Positions 7,432 through 14,730 of a stretch of DNA of 20,550 nucleotides are shown in pieces; within the stretch, counting starts at the first letter, position 1, and every line of letters starts with the position of its first letter. The notes below the pieces were generated by a model. The model had not been told where the DNA came from and did no database searches. It saw nothing but the letters and a program-made list of their open reading frames with translations. Made by a program: the position numbers and the translations under genes. Source of the stretch: Marinilabiliales bacterium (GTDB taxonomy: Bacteria; Bacteroidota; Bacteroidia; Bacteroidales; F082); contig PKSW01000130.1 in assembly GCA_002869465.1 (NCBI GenBank), positions 12,610 through 33,159 of the forward strand. Reading direction: 5' to 3'.

Positions 7432-8004
7432 ATGCCGCGCACAGAAGAACAATTAAATCAGATAAGAAAAGATCGAAAACAAAAGATCATGGATACGGCT
7501 CTTGAAGTGTTTGCAGCTCATGGATATGAAAGTGCTTCCATTAGCATGATTGCAAAAAAAGCTGGTGTTTCAAAAGGTCTCATGTATAATTATTTCGTGA
7601 GCAAAGAAGATTTACTTGGAAAAATTATGATGGAAGGTATTGACGAGATGTTACCACTTATCGATCCTGATAAAGACGGCGTACTCACCAAAGAAGAGTT
7701 TATTTTTCTAATTGATGAAAGTTTCCGTATCATGAAGGAAAAGATCAATTTTTACCGCTTGTACTTTTCTTTGATGATGCAGCCCTCTGTTATGAAGCTG
7801 TTTGCTGATAAATTAAACGAGGTGGCCGCTCCATATATTAAAATCTTCGTGGCCTATTTTGAAAAAAAAGGATCAAAAAATCCTATGCTGGAAGCAATTA
7901 TGGTAGGTGCCTTACTGGACGGAATTGGTTTTAACTATGCTTTTAATCCTGATGCCTACCCTCTTGACGATGTGGTAGCGCTTGTAAAAGAAAAACTTGT
8001 TTAA
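7432..8004 (+). CDS. TetR-family transcriptional regulator with an EF-hand-like loop
   Basis: A 190-aa TetR-family repressor. The N-terminal DNA-binding domain is clear: KIMDTALEVFAAHGYESASISMIAKKAGVSKGLMYNYFVSKEDLL spans residues 18-62, with the helix-turn-helix at about 35-56. The C-terminal ligand domain (66-190) is divergent, as usual. Unusually, residues 78-89 (DPDKDGVLTKEE) match a canonical EF-hand calcium loop: D78, D80, D82, G83, hydrophobic L85, E89, flanked by predicted helices. An upstream in-frame ATG at 7396 lies between the -33 and -7 promoter elements, so the start at 7432 (MPRTEEQL) is chosen. The LolA-like gene follows after 15 bases. By position it is the local regulator of the transport operon, and it probably represses its own promoter through the palindrome at 7407-7424. 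Confidence 0.88.
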   Translation: MPRTEEQLNQIRKDRKQKIMDTALEVFAAHGYESASISMIAKKAGVSKGLMYNYFVSKEDLLGKIMMEGIDEMLPLIDPDKDGVLTKEEFIFLIDESFRIMKEKINFYRLYFSLMMQPSVMKLFADKLNEVAAPYIKIFVAYFEKKGSKNPMLEAIMVGALLDGIGFNYAFNPDAYPLDDVVALVKEKLV

Positions 8005-8019
8005 TAATAATTAATAAAA

Positions 8020-8787
8020 ATGAAAAGATTCATATTCATACTTACATGTTTGCTGGCCGGCGGACTGCTACTGCCTTTTCAATCATTGAAATCTCAGGAA
8101 TTGACTGCAAAGGAGATCATCAAAACTGCCGATGAAAAAAACCGGGGTGAGACTATGAAAGGCGAAATGTCAATGACCATTGTTCGTCCCAAATGGGAAC
8201 GCACCATATCCATGAAAAGCTGGTCGAAAGGTGATGATTATTTTATGATTTACATTACTGCCCCTGCAAAAGAGGAAGGACAGGTATTTTTAAAAGTAGG
8301 CAAAGAAATGTGGAATTATGTGCCTACTATTTCGCGGATGATCAAAATTCCACCTTCCATGATGATGCAATCGTGGATGGGATCTGATTTTACCAATGAC
8401 GACCTGGTGAAACAATCATCGATTGTTGTTGACTATGACCATCACCTGTTGGGTGAAGAAACCATCAGAGGCAAAGAATGCTACAAATTGGAACTCATTC
8501 CACACGAAGATGCAGCCGTTGTCTGGGGCAAGATTATCTCCTGGATCACTAAAGACGGATTCGATCTCTGGAAATCTGAATATTATGACGAAGATGGAGA
8601 ATTGCAAAATACAGAGAATGCTTATGACATCAAACAGATGGGTGATCGCAAGATTCCAACCCGGATGGAAATAATCCCTGCTGATGAGGAAGGAAAGAAA
8701 ACCGTATTAAATATTCTAAACACAACTTTTAATGAACCTATCGATGATAGTTTCTTCAGCAAACAGAATATGAAGAAAGTAAATTAA
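8020..8787 (+). CDS. LolA-like outer-membrane lipoprotein-sorting protein (periplasmic carrier)
   Basis: A 255-aa exported protein. The signal peptide occupies residues 1-26 (KRF, long hydrophobic core, SLKSQ). The mature part fits the LolA_like/COG2834 group rather than classical LolA: LTAKEIIKTADEKNRGETMKG at the start, WERTISMKSWSKGDD, the stretch VGKEMWNYVPTISRMIKIPPSMM (about 92-114), SWMGSDFTNDDL (118-129), and a late GKECYKLELIP strand. These proteins have the open beta-barrel fold that shields acyl chains and are often encoded beside ABC or RND exporters. Here it is followed by three FtsX-type permeases and an ATPase, so it is a likely shuttle between inner and outer membrane. Cargo (lipoprotein, lipid or other hydrophobic molecule) is not shown by the sequence. 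Confidence 0.85.
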   Translation: MKRFIFILTCLLAGGLLLPFQSLKSQELTAKEIIKTADEKNRGETMKGEMSMTIVRPKWERTISMKSWSKGDDYFMIYITAPAKEEGQVFLKVGKEMWNYVPTISRMIKIPPSMMMQSWMGSDFTNDDLVKQSSIVVDYDHHLLGEETIRGKECYKLELIPHEDAAVVWGKIISWITKDGFDLWKSEYYDEDGELQNTENAYDIKQMGDRKIPTRMEIIPADEEGKKTVLNILNTTFNEPIDDSFFSKQNMKKVN

Positions 8788-8822
8788 AATATCATTTATA
8801 ACAGAACTACAGATCAAGAAAG

Positions 8823-10043
8823 ATGAGCACCTACTTTATCATAGCCTGGAGAAACCTTTGGCGAAATAGCCGCAGGACGTTGATTACAAGCGCATCGATC
8901 TTTTTTGGTGTGTTTTTCGCCATTTTTATGTCATCATTACAAAGGGGTTCCTTCGAAAATATGGTGGATAATATGGTCAGGTTTTACTCAGGATACATTC
9001 AGATACAGGAGTCAGACTTTAACCAACACAGAAGCCTCAATAATTCATTGCAGACATATCAAACTTTTCAACAGGAAATTGAAAACCATCCACTAATAAC
9101 ACAATCTTCGCAACGAATTGAATCCTTTGCTCTTGCTGGTTCTGATGAAAATAGCTTTCCGGCCATGCTGTTTGGAATTCAACCTGAAAAAGAAGAAGCC
9201 ATTTCAGGAGTTTCAAAATGGTTGAGTGAAGGAAGCTTTATTAAATCCGGATCAAAAGATCTGCTGATAGGAAAAGTGTTGGCAAAAAATTTAAAAATAG
9301 CTGTCAACGACAGCATTGTATTAATAGGGCAAGGTTATCATGGCGTAAGTTCGGCAGGTATTTACAGGATTTCCGGCATTTTGGATTTTCCATTGCCCGA
9401 TCTAAGCAAGCAGCTCATATATATGGACTTACAAAACGCCCAGGAGTTTTTTTCAATGCCAGGATTAATCACTTCGCAAGTAATTATGGTTGAAAAGCCA
9501 GAACAGGTGGCACAGGTGATTCGTGATCTGACTCCCAAATTGGGAGCTGAAATGAAAATTTATGCCTGGGATGAATTGCAACCGGAATTGGTCAGCTTAA
9601 TTGATGGGAAAACTGCCAGCGGCAAAGTAGTAAAACTGCTGCTGTTTATGGTCATCGGTTTTGGTGTTTGGGCCACCATCATCATGCTGATGCACGAACG
9701 GAAAAGAGAGCTCGGTGTGATGATTGCTGTAGGATTTCAAAAAACCAGGATCATGATCATGATCATTATCGAATCTGCATTTATTGGTTTAATTGGCATC
9801 CTGATTGGTATCGGAATCAGCTACCCATTCATCTGGTACCTGTTCAATAATCCGATACACGTTACTGGTGAAATGGCCGAAACCTACAAATCAATGGGTT
9901 TTGAACCTATCTTAAAATTTGGCATCAATCCTGACATATTTTTAAGCCCTGCTTTTACCATACTGATCATTTTTGCGGTCCTTTCAATTTATGAAATCTG
10001 GTATGTAGCGCGACTCAAAACCGTCACTGCATTAAAAGCCTAA
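8823..10043 (+). CDS. ABC transporter permease, FtsX/LolE type (permease 1)
   Basis: A 406-aa inner-membrane protein with the MacB/LolE topology. There is one N-terminal membrane helix (about 18-40) after the amphipathic AWRNLWRNSRRTLIT coupling segment, then a large periplasmic domain (about 45-260), then three C-terminal helices at about 268-290, 312-335 and 372-395. The cytoplasmic motif HERKRELGVMIAVGF (about 292-306) is typical of FtsX domains that contact the ATPase. It is a close paralogue of the next gene: both share SIFFGV at the first helix, FYSGYIQI, GQG(Y/F)HGV..AGIY and WDELQPELVS. Its C-terminal end (SIYEIWYVARL) lacks the proline-containing (F/Y)P(I/A)YKA motif kept in permeases 2 and 3. 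The substrate is probably lipid-linked, judging from the LolA-like neighbour. Confidence 0.88.
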   Translation: MSTYFIIAWRNLWRNSRRTLITSASIFFGVFFAIFMSSLQRGSFENMVDNMVRFYSGYIQIQESDFNQHRSLNNSLQTYQTFQQEIENHPLITQSSQRIESFALAGSDENSFPAMLFGIQPEKEEAISGVSKWLSEGSFIKSGSKDLLIGKVLAKNLKIAVNDSIVLIGQGYHGVSSAGIYRISGILDFPLPDLSKQLIYMDLQNAQEFFSMPGLITSQVIMVEKPEQVAQVIRDLTPKLGAEMKIYAWDELQPELVSLIDGKTASGKVVKLLLFMVIGFGVWATIIMLMHERKRELGVMIAVGFQKTRIMIMIIIESAFIGLIGILIGIGISYPFIWYLFNNPIHVTGEMAETYKSMGFEPILKFGINPDIFLSPAFTILIIFAVLSIYEIWYVARLKTVTALKA

Positions 10044-10054
10044 AATTTGTCAAT

Positions 10055-11272
10055 ATGAAGAATTTTAAAATAGCATGGAGAAACTTATGGCGCAAACCCT
10101 GGCGAACAATCATCACCAGCGGATCCATATTTTTTGGGGTCATCTTTACGGCCATCATGACATCGATGCAATATGGTTCATATGATTCTATGATTGATAA
10201 TGTTGTGAAATTTTATTCGGGTTATATACAAATATTTACCGAAGCATATCATGAAAACAAGACCATCAACAATACCTTTGAATTGGAAGAACAGCTCGTT
10301 GAAATAGTAAATAATACACCCGAAATAACCCAATACACCTCGCGCCTCGAATATTTCACCCTGGCTTCATCTGAAGAACTGACAAGAGGGGCTATGGTAA
10401 TAGGCATCATACCGGCGTCTGAGAATAAAGTAACCAACTTAAAGAAATGGGTGGCTGAAGGGAATTATTTAAGTGAAGGAGACGATGGTGTTCTGGTGGC
10501 TATTGACCTGGCTAAATACCTGCACATTGGTGTTGGCGATTCGCTGGTTTTATACGGACAGGGATTTCATGGTGTGATGGCTGCCGGCATTTATCCTGTG
10601 AAAGGCATATTAAAGTTCCCCTCGCCTGAACTGAACAAACAATTCATTTACATGGACCTGACAACAGCACAAACTTTTTTCTCAGCACCCGGCAAGTTAT
10701 CTTCTTTTGTGCTGATGGTAGAAGATCATTATCACTTGACGGCAGCCATGAATCAACTTAAAAAGAAAATTGAGCCTCCTTTTGTGGTCATGTCGTGGGA
10801 TGAACTGCAGCCCGAATTGGTATCCATGATCGAAGCTGATAAAGCCGGAGGTGTTTTCATGAAGGCCATTTTATACATGATCATCACTTTTGGCATCTTC
10901 GGAACCATCCTGATGATGATTTCTGAGCGCAAACGGGAATTGGGTGTTATGATTGCCATTGGTATGCAAAGACATAAACTGGGCATCATCCTGTTCATCG
11001 AAACATTTTTTATGGGATTACTTGGTGCCATCAGTGGATTGCTGGCCAGTATTCCATTGGTTTATTATTTCTTCAAAAATCCGATTCCACTAACCGGTGA
11101 TGCGGCGAAAACAATGATTGAAATGGGGATTGAACCGTATATGTATTTCTCAATGCATCCAAAAGTTTTTTATACGCAAGCGATCATTGTTTTCATCATC
11201 ACAATGGTCATCGCACTATTTCCAATTTATAAGGCATTCACTTTAAAACTGATATCAGCTTTAAGGGCATAA
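10055..11272 (+). CDS. ABC transporter permease, FtsX/LolE type (permease 2, paralogue of permease 1)
   Basis: A 405-aa protein with the same four-helix layout as the preceding gene: coupling segment AWRNLWRKPWRT at 7-18, first helix about 16-38, periplasmic domain to about 262, and three C-terminal helices from about 268. The motif SERKRELGVMIAIGM follows the second helix, and the C-terminus keeps FPIYKAF. By eye, roughly half of the residues match permease 1 along the whole length without large gaps, which indicates tandem duplication followed by divergence. The start codon lies 11 bases after the stop of permease 1. It presumably forms a membrane complex with another permease of the operon and the LolD-type ATPase. 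Confidence 0.88.
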   Translation: MKNFKIAWRNLWRKPWRTIITSGSIFFGVIFTAIMTSMQYGSYDSMIDNVVKFYSGYIQIFTEAYHENKTINNTFELEEQLVEIVNNTPEITQYTSRLEYFTLASSEELTRGAMVIGIIPASENKVTNLKKWVAEGNYLSEGDDGVLVAIDLAKYLHIGVGDSLVLYGQGFHGVMAAGIYPVKGILKFPSPELNKQFIYMDLTTAQTFFSAPGKLSSFVLMVEDHYHLTAAMNQLKKKIEPPFVVMSWDELQPELVSMIEADKAGGVFMKAILYMIITFGIFGTILMMISERKRELGVMIAIGMQRHKLGIILFIETFFMGLLGAISGLLASIPLVYYFFKNPIPLTGDAAKTMIEMGIEPYMYFSMHPKVFYTQAIIVFIITMVIALFPIYKAFTLKLISALRA

Positions 11273-11297
11273 TTTTTAACAAAAAAAATCATATATC

Positions 11298-12515
11298 ATG
11301 CTTTTATCAATATCATGGCGAAACATCTGGAGGAACAAGGTCAGGAGTCTTGTGATCATCTTCTCGATTGCATTGGGCATTTTTGCCGGTGTTGCAGCAA
11401 CAGCTTTCATGAAAGGGCTCGCCGAGCAACGTATTCAGAAAGTGATCAATACTGAATTGTCATACATACAAATTCATAAGAACGGATTCAGGCAAAATTC
11501 TGACTTCAAATCTTATATGCCTGACGCACAAAATCTGGCGAGTGAAATACGAGCCATTCCTAACGTCACGGGTGCCAGCCAGCGAATTATCGTACAATCG
11601 ATGATCGCTTCCGCCGAAACAGCTTCCGGTGTTCTCATTGCAGGTGTTGATCCAGCGCAGGAATCTAAAGTAACAAACATCCACAACCGAATCATCGAAG
11701 GCGATTACTTTGAAGGAATTAAGAAAAATCCTGTGGTTATTGGAAAAAAACTCGCTGAAAAACTAAATGTAAAAATTAAAAGCAAACTGGTGATCACGCT
11801 GCAGGACACAGCCAACAATGTGATCAGCGGTTTGTTTAGGGTTTCAGGCATTTATACATCAAATAATAATGTATATGATGAGTCGCATGTTTTTGTCCGT
11901 TATAACGACTTACAGCGGCTGTCTGCACTCCCTGAAGGCGTGGCACATGAAATAGCTATTAACATTAACGACAACGAAAATCTGCAAACCGTTGAATCAT
12001 CTGTAAATGAAATTGCTTCTGGATATGAAGTGCTGGATTGGAAATCATTAAGTCCGGAAATGAATTACCTGACAGAGGCCATGGATCTATACATGTATAT
12101 ATTCATCATTATCATCCTGTTGGCATTGCTTTTCGGGATCATCAATACCATGCTGATGGTCGTGATGGAACGGACCAAAGAAATAGGCATGCTGATGGCC
12201 ATTGGTATGAATAAAATACGAATTTTTTCAATGGTCGTGCTAGAATCCATTTTACTTTCATTAACTGGAGGCGTTGTTGGAATTATTATCGGGGCTGCCT
12301 TTTCAAAGTGGAGAGAAACCAAACCCATTGACCTGAGTGCATGGGCGCAGGGATACGAACAGCTCGGATATGATGCATACGTGTATACCAACCTGGAACC
12401 GGTCATGCTGGTGAACATTACGATCCTGGTAATCATCACAGGCGTTATTGCAGCACTTTACCCGGCTTATAAAGCATTGCGCAATGATCCAGCAGATGCC
12501 TTGAGGATGGAATAA
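11298..12515 (+). CDS. ABC transporter permease, FtsX/LolC-E type (permease 3, divergent)
   Basis: A 405-aa member of the same superfamily but clearly more distant from permeases 1 and 2. It opens with SWRNIWRNKVRSLVIIFSI and a first helix at about 15-37, has a periplasmic domain to about 255, and three C-terminal helices at about 262-285, 310-330 and 370-392. MERTKEIGMLMAIGMN (about 290-305) is the FtsX coupling motif and YPAYKALRNDPADALR the standard family ending. The shared pattern WKSLSPEMNYL corresponds to WDELQPELVS of the other two. In LolCDE two different permeases pair over one ATPase dimer, so this one is a natural common partner for permeases 1 and 2; that pairing is inference. 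It has a 25-base gap upstream and a 47-base gap to the ATPase. Confidence 0.88.
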   Translation: MLLSISWRNIWRNKVRSLVIIFSIALGIFAGVAATAFMKGLAEQRIQKVINTELSYIQIHKNGFRQNSDFKSYMPDAQNLASEIRAIPNVTGASQRIIVQSMIASAETASGVLIAGVDPAQESKVTNIHNRIIEGDYFEGIKKNPVVIGKKLAEKLNVKIKSKLVITLQDTANNVISGLFRVSGIYTSNNNVYDESHVFVRYNDLQRLSALPEGVAHEIAININDNENLQTVESSVNEIASGYEVLDWKSLSPEMNYLTEAMDLYMYIFIIIILLALLFGIINTMLMVVMERTKEIGMLMAIGMNKIRIFSMVVLESILLSLTGGVVGIIIGAAFSKWRETKPIDLSAWAQGYEQLGYDAYVYTNLEPVMLVNITILVIITGVIAALYPAYKALRNDPADALRME

Positions 12516-12562
12516 TGAGTATTTGATTGAAGTAAAAAAAAAGAATAATAAAAACTAACATC

Positions 12563-13252
12563 ATGAATGTTATAGAAATAAAAGACCTCGTAAAAATCTA
12601 CAACAGCAGCGAGGTACAGGTTAAAGCAGTGAATGGTATTACGGTCAACTTTGAAGAAGGTGAATTTACAGCAGTAGTAGGTCCCTCAGGTTCAGGCAAA
12701 ACAACTTTTCTGAATATGCTTGGAGGTCTTGACAGACCCACTTCGGGCTCCGTTAAAATTGGAGGCACCAATGTATGGGACCTTAGTTCGCGGAAACTGA
12801 TTGATTTCCGGATGAACAACATTGGTTTTGTATTCCAGTCATATAATCTGATACCAGTGCTAACCGCCGGTGAGAATGTAGAATTTATCATGCATCTGCA
12901 GGGTCGCCCAAAAAAGGAACGTGAGGAGCGCACCAAAGAAATGCTGGAAGCTATGGGCATTGGTGACCGGATTAAAAGCAGGCCTGCAAAGCTGTCAGGA
13001 GGTCAACAACAGCGTGTAGCCGTTGCAAGGGCACTGGCGTCAAAACCCGAGTTCATTCTGGCCGATGAGCCCACTGCCAACCTCGACTCGCACTCAACAA
13101 CCGAATTGCTGGAATTGATGTCGCAGATGAACAAAAAATATAACACCACTTTCATCTTCGCCACACACGACCAGCGAGTAATGGATAAAGCAAGAAGAAT
13201 TATTACCATTGAGGACGGGAAGATTTTGAGTGATGAAAAATTTGAGAGATAA
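12563..13252 (+). CDS. ABC transporter ATP-binding protein, LolD/MacB type
   Basis: A 229-aa ATPase of the LolD/MacB/FtsE group, normal length. Walker A is GPSGSGKTT (40-48), the Q-loop glutamine is Q92 in FVFQSYNLIPVLTA, the signature is LSGGQQQR (144-151), Walker B is ILADEPTANLD (165-175) and the switch histidine is H202 in FATHD. The NLIPVLTAGENV segment is characteristic of this subfamily, which powers mechanotransmission by FtsX-type permeases rather than classical import or export. It is the only ATPase gene in the operon and must serve the three permeases, unless one of them uses an ATPase encoded elsewhere. The stop codon is followed after a single base by the ATG at 13254 of the barrel gene. 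Confidence 0.93.
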   Translation: MNVIEIKDLVKIYNSSEVQVKAVNGITVNFEEGEFTAVVGPSGSGKTTFLNMLGGLDRPTSGSVKIGGTNVWDLSSRKLIDFRMNNIGFVFQSYNLIPVLTAGENVEFIMHLQGRPKKEREERTKEMLEAMGIGDRIKSRPAKLSGGQQQRVAVARALASKPEFILADEPTANLDSHSTTELLELMSQMNKKYNTTFIFATHDQRVMDKARRIITIEDGKILSDEKFER

Positions 13253-13253
13253 G

Positions 13254-14657
13254 ATGGAATTTACCTGCCATTTCGACGAAGGAGGAGACCTGCATGCCTA
13301 CAACCAGGAATCTCCTAAAAGAAATCCAGTTGCAAATGGGATTTCTCATCCACATAAGCGGATTCGAAATGACAACCATCAGGTCAATTATAAAGCCTTC
13401 TTTTTAGTTTTGATCATTATTCTGATTTCTGTTTCATACACCAACGCCCAAACAAAACCCAACAAATTTCGTGTTTCAGGTTTTCTGGAATACCTTAACA
13501 ATACATGGATTCCGGAGGGTGAGATAGCTCAGACCCTCAGCATAAACGAATGGCAAATGCAGGGTGGCGTTTACAACCGATTCAATTTTTGGTATGAACC
13601 TACTTCCAATCTCGAATTTTATGTGGGCATGCGAAATAACTTTGTCTTTGGCCCCATGGTGGCCACCTATACCGATCTTTTTAATCTGGCCGGCATTAGT
13701 TACAGCGATCTTGTTACTTACGATCCAGGATACATGGATTTAACTTTCACAATCGCTGACAGCAAATCGTATATCTTATATACCAATTTCGACCGGGCAA
13801 ATGTTAAATGGACATTGGATAAGTTTGAATTAACAGTCGGGCGGCAACGCATCAACTGGGGACAAAACTTCATCTGGAACCCAAATGATATTTTTAATGC
13901 CTACAACTTTTTCGATTTCAATTATGTGGAACGCCCTGGTTCTGATGCTGTACTGATGGAATTGTTTACCGGCGATTTTTCGTCTGTTCAACTGGCCGGA
14001 AAACTAAGTTATATACAGGTGGTGGAAGACACTTCTGTTCTTATTTTAAAAGATGAACTCAAACTGACTGCTGCAGCCATGTACCGTTTCAATAAATGGA
14101 ATTATGATTTCCAGGTTTTTGGCGGTGTGATGGAAACCGACATCACAGCTGGCCTCGGATGGGCAGGATCAATAGCAGGTGCGGGTTTTACTGGTGAAGT
14201 TTCCTGGTTCAGGGATATGGAAAAATTTGCCGACACATCCGGTTCGGTGGTAGCATCCATTGGGGCCAATTACACTTTTAAGAACAGCATCTTTATTAAT
14301 TTTTCGGGCATCTATAATAGTTCCGGAGCCATTGATTCTGTGAATGCAGTTGGAACGGGTTTTCGTGGTTCATTTTCCAATGTATTTTCAAGCAGTTTAA
14401 ATGCTAAAAATTTAACCCGTGCACGCCTGGATCTATTCGGCCAAATCTCCTACCCAGCCACACCCCTCATCAACCTGGACCTGGCATGTATTTTCAACCC
14501 CTATGATTTATCAGGTTTTGTAGGACCCACCGTCAACTTCAGTCTTTCTGATAATATATCGCTCGGTGTGGTTGGTCAATTATTCTGGGGTCAACCCTTT
14601 ACCGAATATGGTGATATCGGACAAATGTTTTTCCTCGACCTGAAATGGTCTTTCTGA
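13254..14657 (+). CDS. Outer-membrane beta-barrel protein with repeat-derived N-terminal extension
   Basis: About 467 aa from ATG 13254; an in-frame ATG at 13230 lies inside the ATPase gene and is less likely. A normal signal peptide core (AFFLVLIIILISV, then YTNAQ) begins only about 48 residues into the frame. The preceding part is encoded by an intergenic-type repeat. The mature part is rich in alternating aromatic/polar strands (for example FNFWYEPTSNLEFYVGMRNNF, LTVGRQRINWGQNF) and ends in MFFLDLKWSF with a terminal phenylalanine, as outer-membrane barrels do. I do not recognise a named family; it has the look of porin/DUF1302-like barrels. As the last gene of the LolA-ABC operon it could be the outer-membrane acceptor or exit of the pathway. 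There is no ATG or GTG between 13254 and the signal peptide; TTG occurs only within its hydrophobic core. Confidence 0.75.
   Translation: MEFTCHFDEGGDLHAYNQESPKRNPVANGISHPHKRIRNDNHQVNYKAFFLVLIIILISVSYTNAQTKPNKFRVSGFLEYLNNTWIPEGEIAQTLSINEWQMQGGVYNRFNFWYEPTSNLEFYVGMRNNFVFGPMVATYTDLFNLAGISYSDLVTYDPGYMDLTFTIADSKSYILYTNFDRANVKWTLDKFELTVGRQRINWGQNFIWNPNDIFNAYNFFDFNYVERPGSDAVLMELFTGDFSSVQLAGKLSYIQVVEDTSVLILKDELKLTAAAMYRFNKWNYDFQVFGGVMETDITAGLGWAGSIAGAGFTGEVSWFRDMEKFADTSGSVVASIGANYTFKNSIFINFSGIYNSSGAIDSVNAVGTGFRGSFSNVFSSSLNAKNLTRARLDLFGQISYPATPLINLDLACIFNPYDLSGFVGPTVNFSLSDNISLGVVGQLFWGQPFTEYGDIGQMFFLDLKWSF
13266..13374. repeat. Bacteroidota-type interspersed repeat with ATTTCGA inverted ends
   Basis: The left end TGCCATTTCGA (13266-13276) and the right end TCGAAATGACA (13364-13374) are inverted repeats matching at 10 of 11 positions and enclose 87 bases with further GGAATCTCC and GGGATTTCTC pieces. 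From memory, many Bacteroidota genomes carry dispersed intergenic elements with the same TGTCATTTCGA ends and AGATTTCTC-type interior. Only one copy is in this window, so the assignment rests on that resemblance. It fills the space between the ATPase stop and the signal peptide of the barrel protein and is open in the barrel frame. Confidence 0.6.
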
Positions 14658-14701
14658 ATCGCACAGTGTCTATCAAAATTCCTTACGCATTGATTCTTTT
14701 T

Positions 14702-14709
14702 TAAATTTG
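14702..14709 (+). promoter_or_regulatory. Bacteroidota -7 element (TAAATTTG)
   Basis: TAAATTTG matches TAnnTTTG, 22 bases before the ATG at 14731. A clear -33 TTG is lacking (TTC at 14679-14681 is the nearest at the right distance). It would separate the following two genes from the ABC operon. Confidence 0.5.
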
Positions 14710-14730
14710 TATTGAATTAATCGCACTCCC

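Noticed and set aside
8423..8674. 83-codon plus-strand frame inside the LolA-like gene
   Set aside because: It is an alternative-frame shadow of a well-supported gene with no features of its own.
12065..12439. 124-codon minus-strand frame inside permease 3
   Set aside because: Antisense shadow. Low-complexity Met/Ile/Thr-rich translation is typical of reading membrane helices backwards.
13230..13253. ATG 13230 as start of the barrel protein
   Set aside because: It lies inside the ATPase gene. ATG 13254 directly after the ATPase stop is simpler, although neither gives a normal signal peptide position.
13294..13407. 37-codon frame from ATG 13294 with a good AAGGAGG upstream
   Set aside because: It is out of frame with the barrel and lies within the repeat. 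The repeat interior explains it and there is no sign of a conserved peptide.
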